From: JAXLYX01 sp046351215
GTDB taxonomy: Bacteria > Myxococcota_A > Polyangia > Polyangiales > Houyiibacteriaceae
Assembly (NCBI GenBank): GCA_046351215.1
Contig: JAXLYX010000007.1
Location: forward strand, 434,001-498,000
Length of the DNA stretch: 64,000 nucleotides
Direction of reading: 5' to 3'
A program made the translations under genes and the position numbers. The notes beneath the pieces are model-generated. The model searched no databases and was not told the origin of the DNA. It saw nothing but the letters and a program-made list of their open reading frames with translations. Below are positions 62,884 to 64,000 of this stretch, one piece after another; positions within the stretch are counted from its first letter, which is position 1; every line of letters starts with the position of its first letter.

Positions 62884-63762
62884 TCAGGGGGTCTCGAGCT
62901 GCGAGATGCGCTCGCGAGCCGCCTGGGTGTAGTTCGCCGGGGTGTCGGGCCCCGCCGACTCGAGGAACTTCTGCAGGAACCGGCGTCCCTCCTCGCGGTT
63001 GCCCACGAGGCCGTAGGTCCAGCCGAGCGCGAAGAGCGCATCGCCCATTCCCGGCACGATCGCGAGCCCCGCCTTGAACTGCTCGATCGCCTGATCGTAG
63101 CTGCGCTGCTGCTGGTAGATCGTGCCGAGGACGTAGTGGAGCTGGGCCTTCTCGTCCGAGCCGGGGATCGCCACCTCGAGGCCGGAGCGGAGCACCTGGA
63201 TGGCCTGCGGGAGGAAGCCGAGGTCGGCGTAGAGACGTCCGAGCTCGGTGTATCCCTCGATGAAGCGGGGCCCCCGGCGGACGGCCTCCGTGAGGCGCTC
63301 GAGAGCCGCCTGCTCCTCGCCGAGGCGAACGAGCACCTGCCCGAGCTTGAAGTGGGCCTTGAAGAGCGAGGGGTCGAGCGCGATGCAGCGCTCGAACGCG
63401 GCCTTGGCGCCCTGCAGATCGGGCTCCTCGAGCTGGAGGAGGATCGAGCCGAGCTTGTAGTGGTAGTTCGCGACCTGGCCGTTGGCCTGGATGGCGCGCT
63501 CCATCGACTCGCGGGCCTTCGGGAAGTCCCGGAGGTCGAGATGCACCATGGCGAGGTTGTAGAACGCCTGGTCGTTGGTCGGATCGATCGACCCGGCCTG
63601 CTCCAGCTTCTGGATGGCCTCCAGCTGCCGGCGCTGCTGGGCCATCACGAGGCCCTCGTTCATCGCCGCCACGGACTCCACGCGTGCCCGCGAGCAGCTC
63701 GAGGCGCCCATCGTGAGCGCGAGACCGGCGACGGTCACCAGAAGGAGCAAGAGACGCTTCAT
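62884..63762 (-). CDS. TPR-repeat lipoprotein
   Basis: 292 residues. The signal peptide (LLLLLVTVAGLALTMGASSC) ends with a Cys at about residue 23 fit for lipidation. About seven TPR units follow, for example DQAFYNLAMVHLDLRDFPKA, AHFKLGQVLVRLGEEQAAL and AQLHYVLGTIYQQQRSYDQA. ATG 63762 is preceded by GGGGAGGA. The protein should sit in the periplasm on the inner or outer membrane and serve as a binding scaffold, in the style of the TPR lipoproteins of Myxococcus pilus and gliding systems (Tgl, GltE-type). It is immediately upstream of the giant TPR gene, in the same direction, so the two may form an operon and a complex. Assignment to any named system is not possible from the repeats alone. 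Confidence 0.85.
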   Translation of the reverse strand: MKRLLLLLVTVAGLALTMGASSCSRARVESVAAMNEGLVMAQQRRQLEAIQKLEQAGSIDPTNDQAFYNLAMVHLDLRDFPKARESMERAIQANGQVANYHYKLGSILLQLEEPDLQGAKAAFERCIALDPSLFKAHFKLGQVLVRLGEEQAALERLTEAVRRGPRFIEGYTELGRLYADLGFLPQAIQVLRSGLEVAIPGSDEKAQLHYVLGTIYQQQRSYDQAIEQFKAGLAIVPGMGDALFALGWTYGLVGNREEGRRFLQKFLESAGPDTPANYTQAARERISQLETP

Positions 63763-63804
63763 CGAATCGATCCTCCCCACGGAACGAAACTCCTCGGGGC
63801 CGCG

Positions 63805-63834
63805 ATAGTACGAAACCGCGGCAACGGATCTCAA
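63805..63834 (-). promoter_or_regulatory. Candidate promoter of the TPR lipoprotein gene
   Basis: On the minus strand TTGAGA (63834-63829), an 18-base spacer and TACTAT (63810-63805) lie 42 bp before the ATG. The hexamers match the sigma-70 consensus at four positions or better each, and this is the only AT-rich pair in the region. Confidence 0.35.
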
Positions 63835-63887
63835 CACCGAAAACGCGAAAGGCGACGCGGGCCTAGTCGCGCTTTGGCGGCCCGTTC

Positions 63888-63914
63888 GGCGCCCCGAAAC
63901 GGCGACGGGGCGCC
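63888..63914. other. Stable hairpin at the right edge
   Basis: GGCGCCCC (63888-63895) and GGGGCGCC (63907-63914) form a perfect 8-bp stem around an 11-base loop. On the plus strand it is followed by a second small stem (CCCAC/GTGGG, about 63947-63960) and a strong ribosome-binding site at 63977-63983. It may be part of an mRNA leader for a gene to the right of the window. Confidence 0.35.
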
Positions 63915-63988
63915 CGGCTGCGCCGGACACCCCGTCTCTCCTACACCCACTCCCGTGGGGGACCGCTCAACCGCCCGAGGAGGTCAGC

Positions 63989-64000
63989 ATGAACGGGTAG
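63989..64000 (+). other. Four-codon start-stop reading frame behind a strong ribosome site
   Basis: GAGGAGG is followed 5 bases later by ATG-AAC-GGG-TAG, which ends exactly at the window edge. It could be a minimal leader frame of a downstream gene, or a gene whose second base run was misread. Nothing further can be seen. Confidence 0.25.

Overview
The window is a gene-dense, very GC-rich piece of bacterial chromosome. I count 46 protein genes and see no tRNA, rRNA, CRISPR array, insertion sequence or phage gene. The gene content suggests a member of the Myxococcota, probably near Polyangiales/Sandaracinaceae. It includes an MglA-type GTPase, a protein with an AgmX/PglI-like C-terminal half, a membrane-anchored Ser/Thr kinase, PrkA, many short lipoproteins and a 3385-residue TPR protein. 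This placement is inferred from families, not from a phylogenetic marker. No gap between genes exceeds 300 bp.

Layout, 1-10 kb: the end of a class-II glutamine amidotransferase, a STAS/SEC14-like protein, a DusB-type tRNA dihydrouridine synthase and a membrane Ser/Thr kinase whose N-terminus is broken or lacks a normal start codon. The minus-strand pair mrfA-mrfB (DNA-damage helicase and exonuclease) overlaps by one base. A lipoprotein follows, then an overlapping pair encoding a dihydroneopterin aldolase-cupin fusion and an SDR. 10-20 kb: solitary Dam methylase, MlaF-MlaE without MlaD, alanine racemase coupled to a glutamine cyclotransferase, and a GMC oxidoreductase behind a KstR-like palindrome. 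A thiS-thiG cluster continues into a lipoprotein, a TenI/ThiE homologue and a signal-peptidase-I homologue that has lost both catalytic residues. 19-35 kb is one long minus-strand block: AgmX-like protein, SMC, a small membrane protein, UPF0158 protein, GlpK, an ECF sigma factor, Nnr, a metallo-beta-lactamase (MBL) fold protein, PrkA, two lipoproteins, a pseudouridine synthase and ribosomal protein L28.

35-52 kb: a nine-repeat carboxypeptidase-regulatory-like protein ending in a PDZ domain, an MBL protein overlapping the MglA-like GTPase, a membrane protein, and a membrane sulfatase-fold/HEAT-repeat protein whose 3' end overlaps the convergent gene. GreA, an esterase-like hydrolase overlapping carB, TsaE, and an M1-family peptidase coupled to a membrane protein complete this part. 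52-64 kb is dominated by the 10.2-kb TPR gene, preceded by a TPR lipoprotein gene.

Most adjacent same-strand genes are spaced or overlapped as in operons (ATGA, GTGA, TGATG junctions). The most unusual items are the giant TPR protein ending in what looks like an M48 metallopeptidase domain without its zinc motif, the catalytically dead signal-peptidase homologue, the FolB-cupin/SDR pair, the interrupted kinase N-terminus and several unexplained palindromic operator candidates. The MglA-like GTPase, AgmX-like protein, giant TPR protein and TPR lipoprotein recall components of myxobacterial polarity and gliding machinery. That link is only an inference from families.
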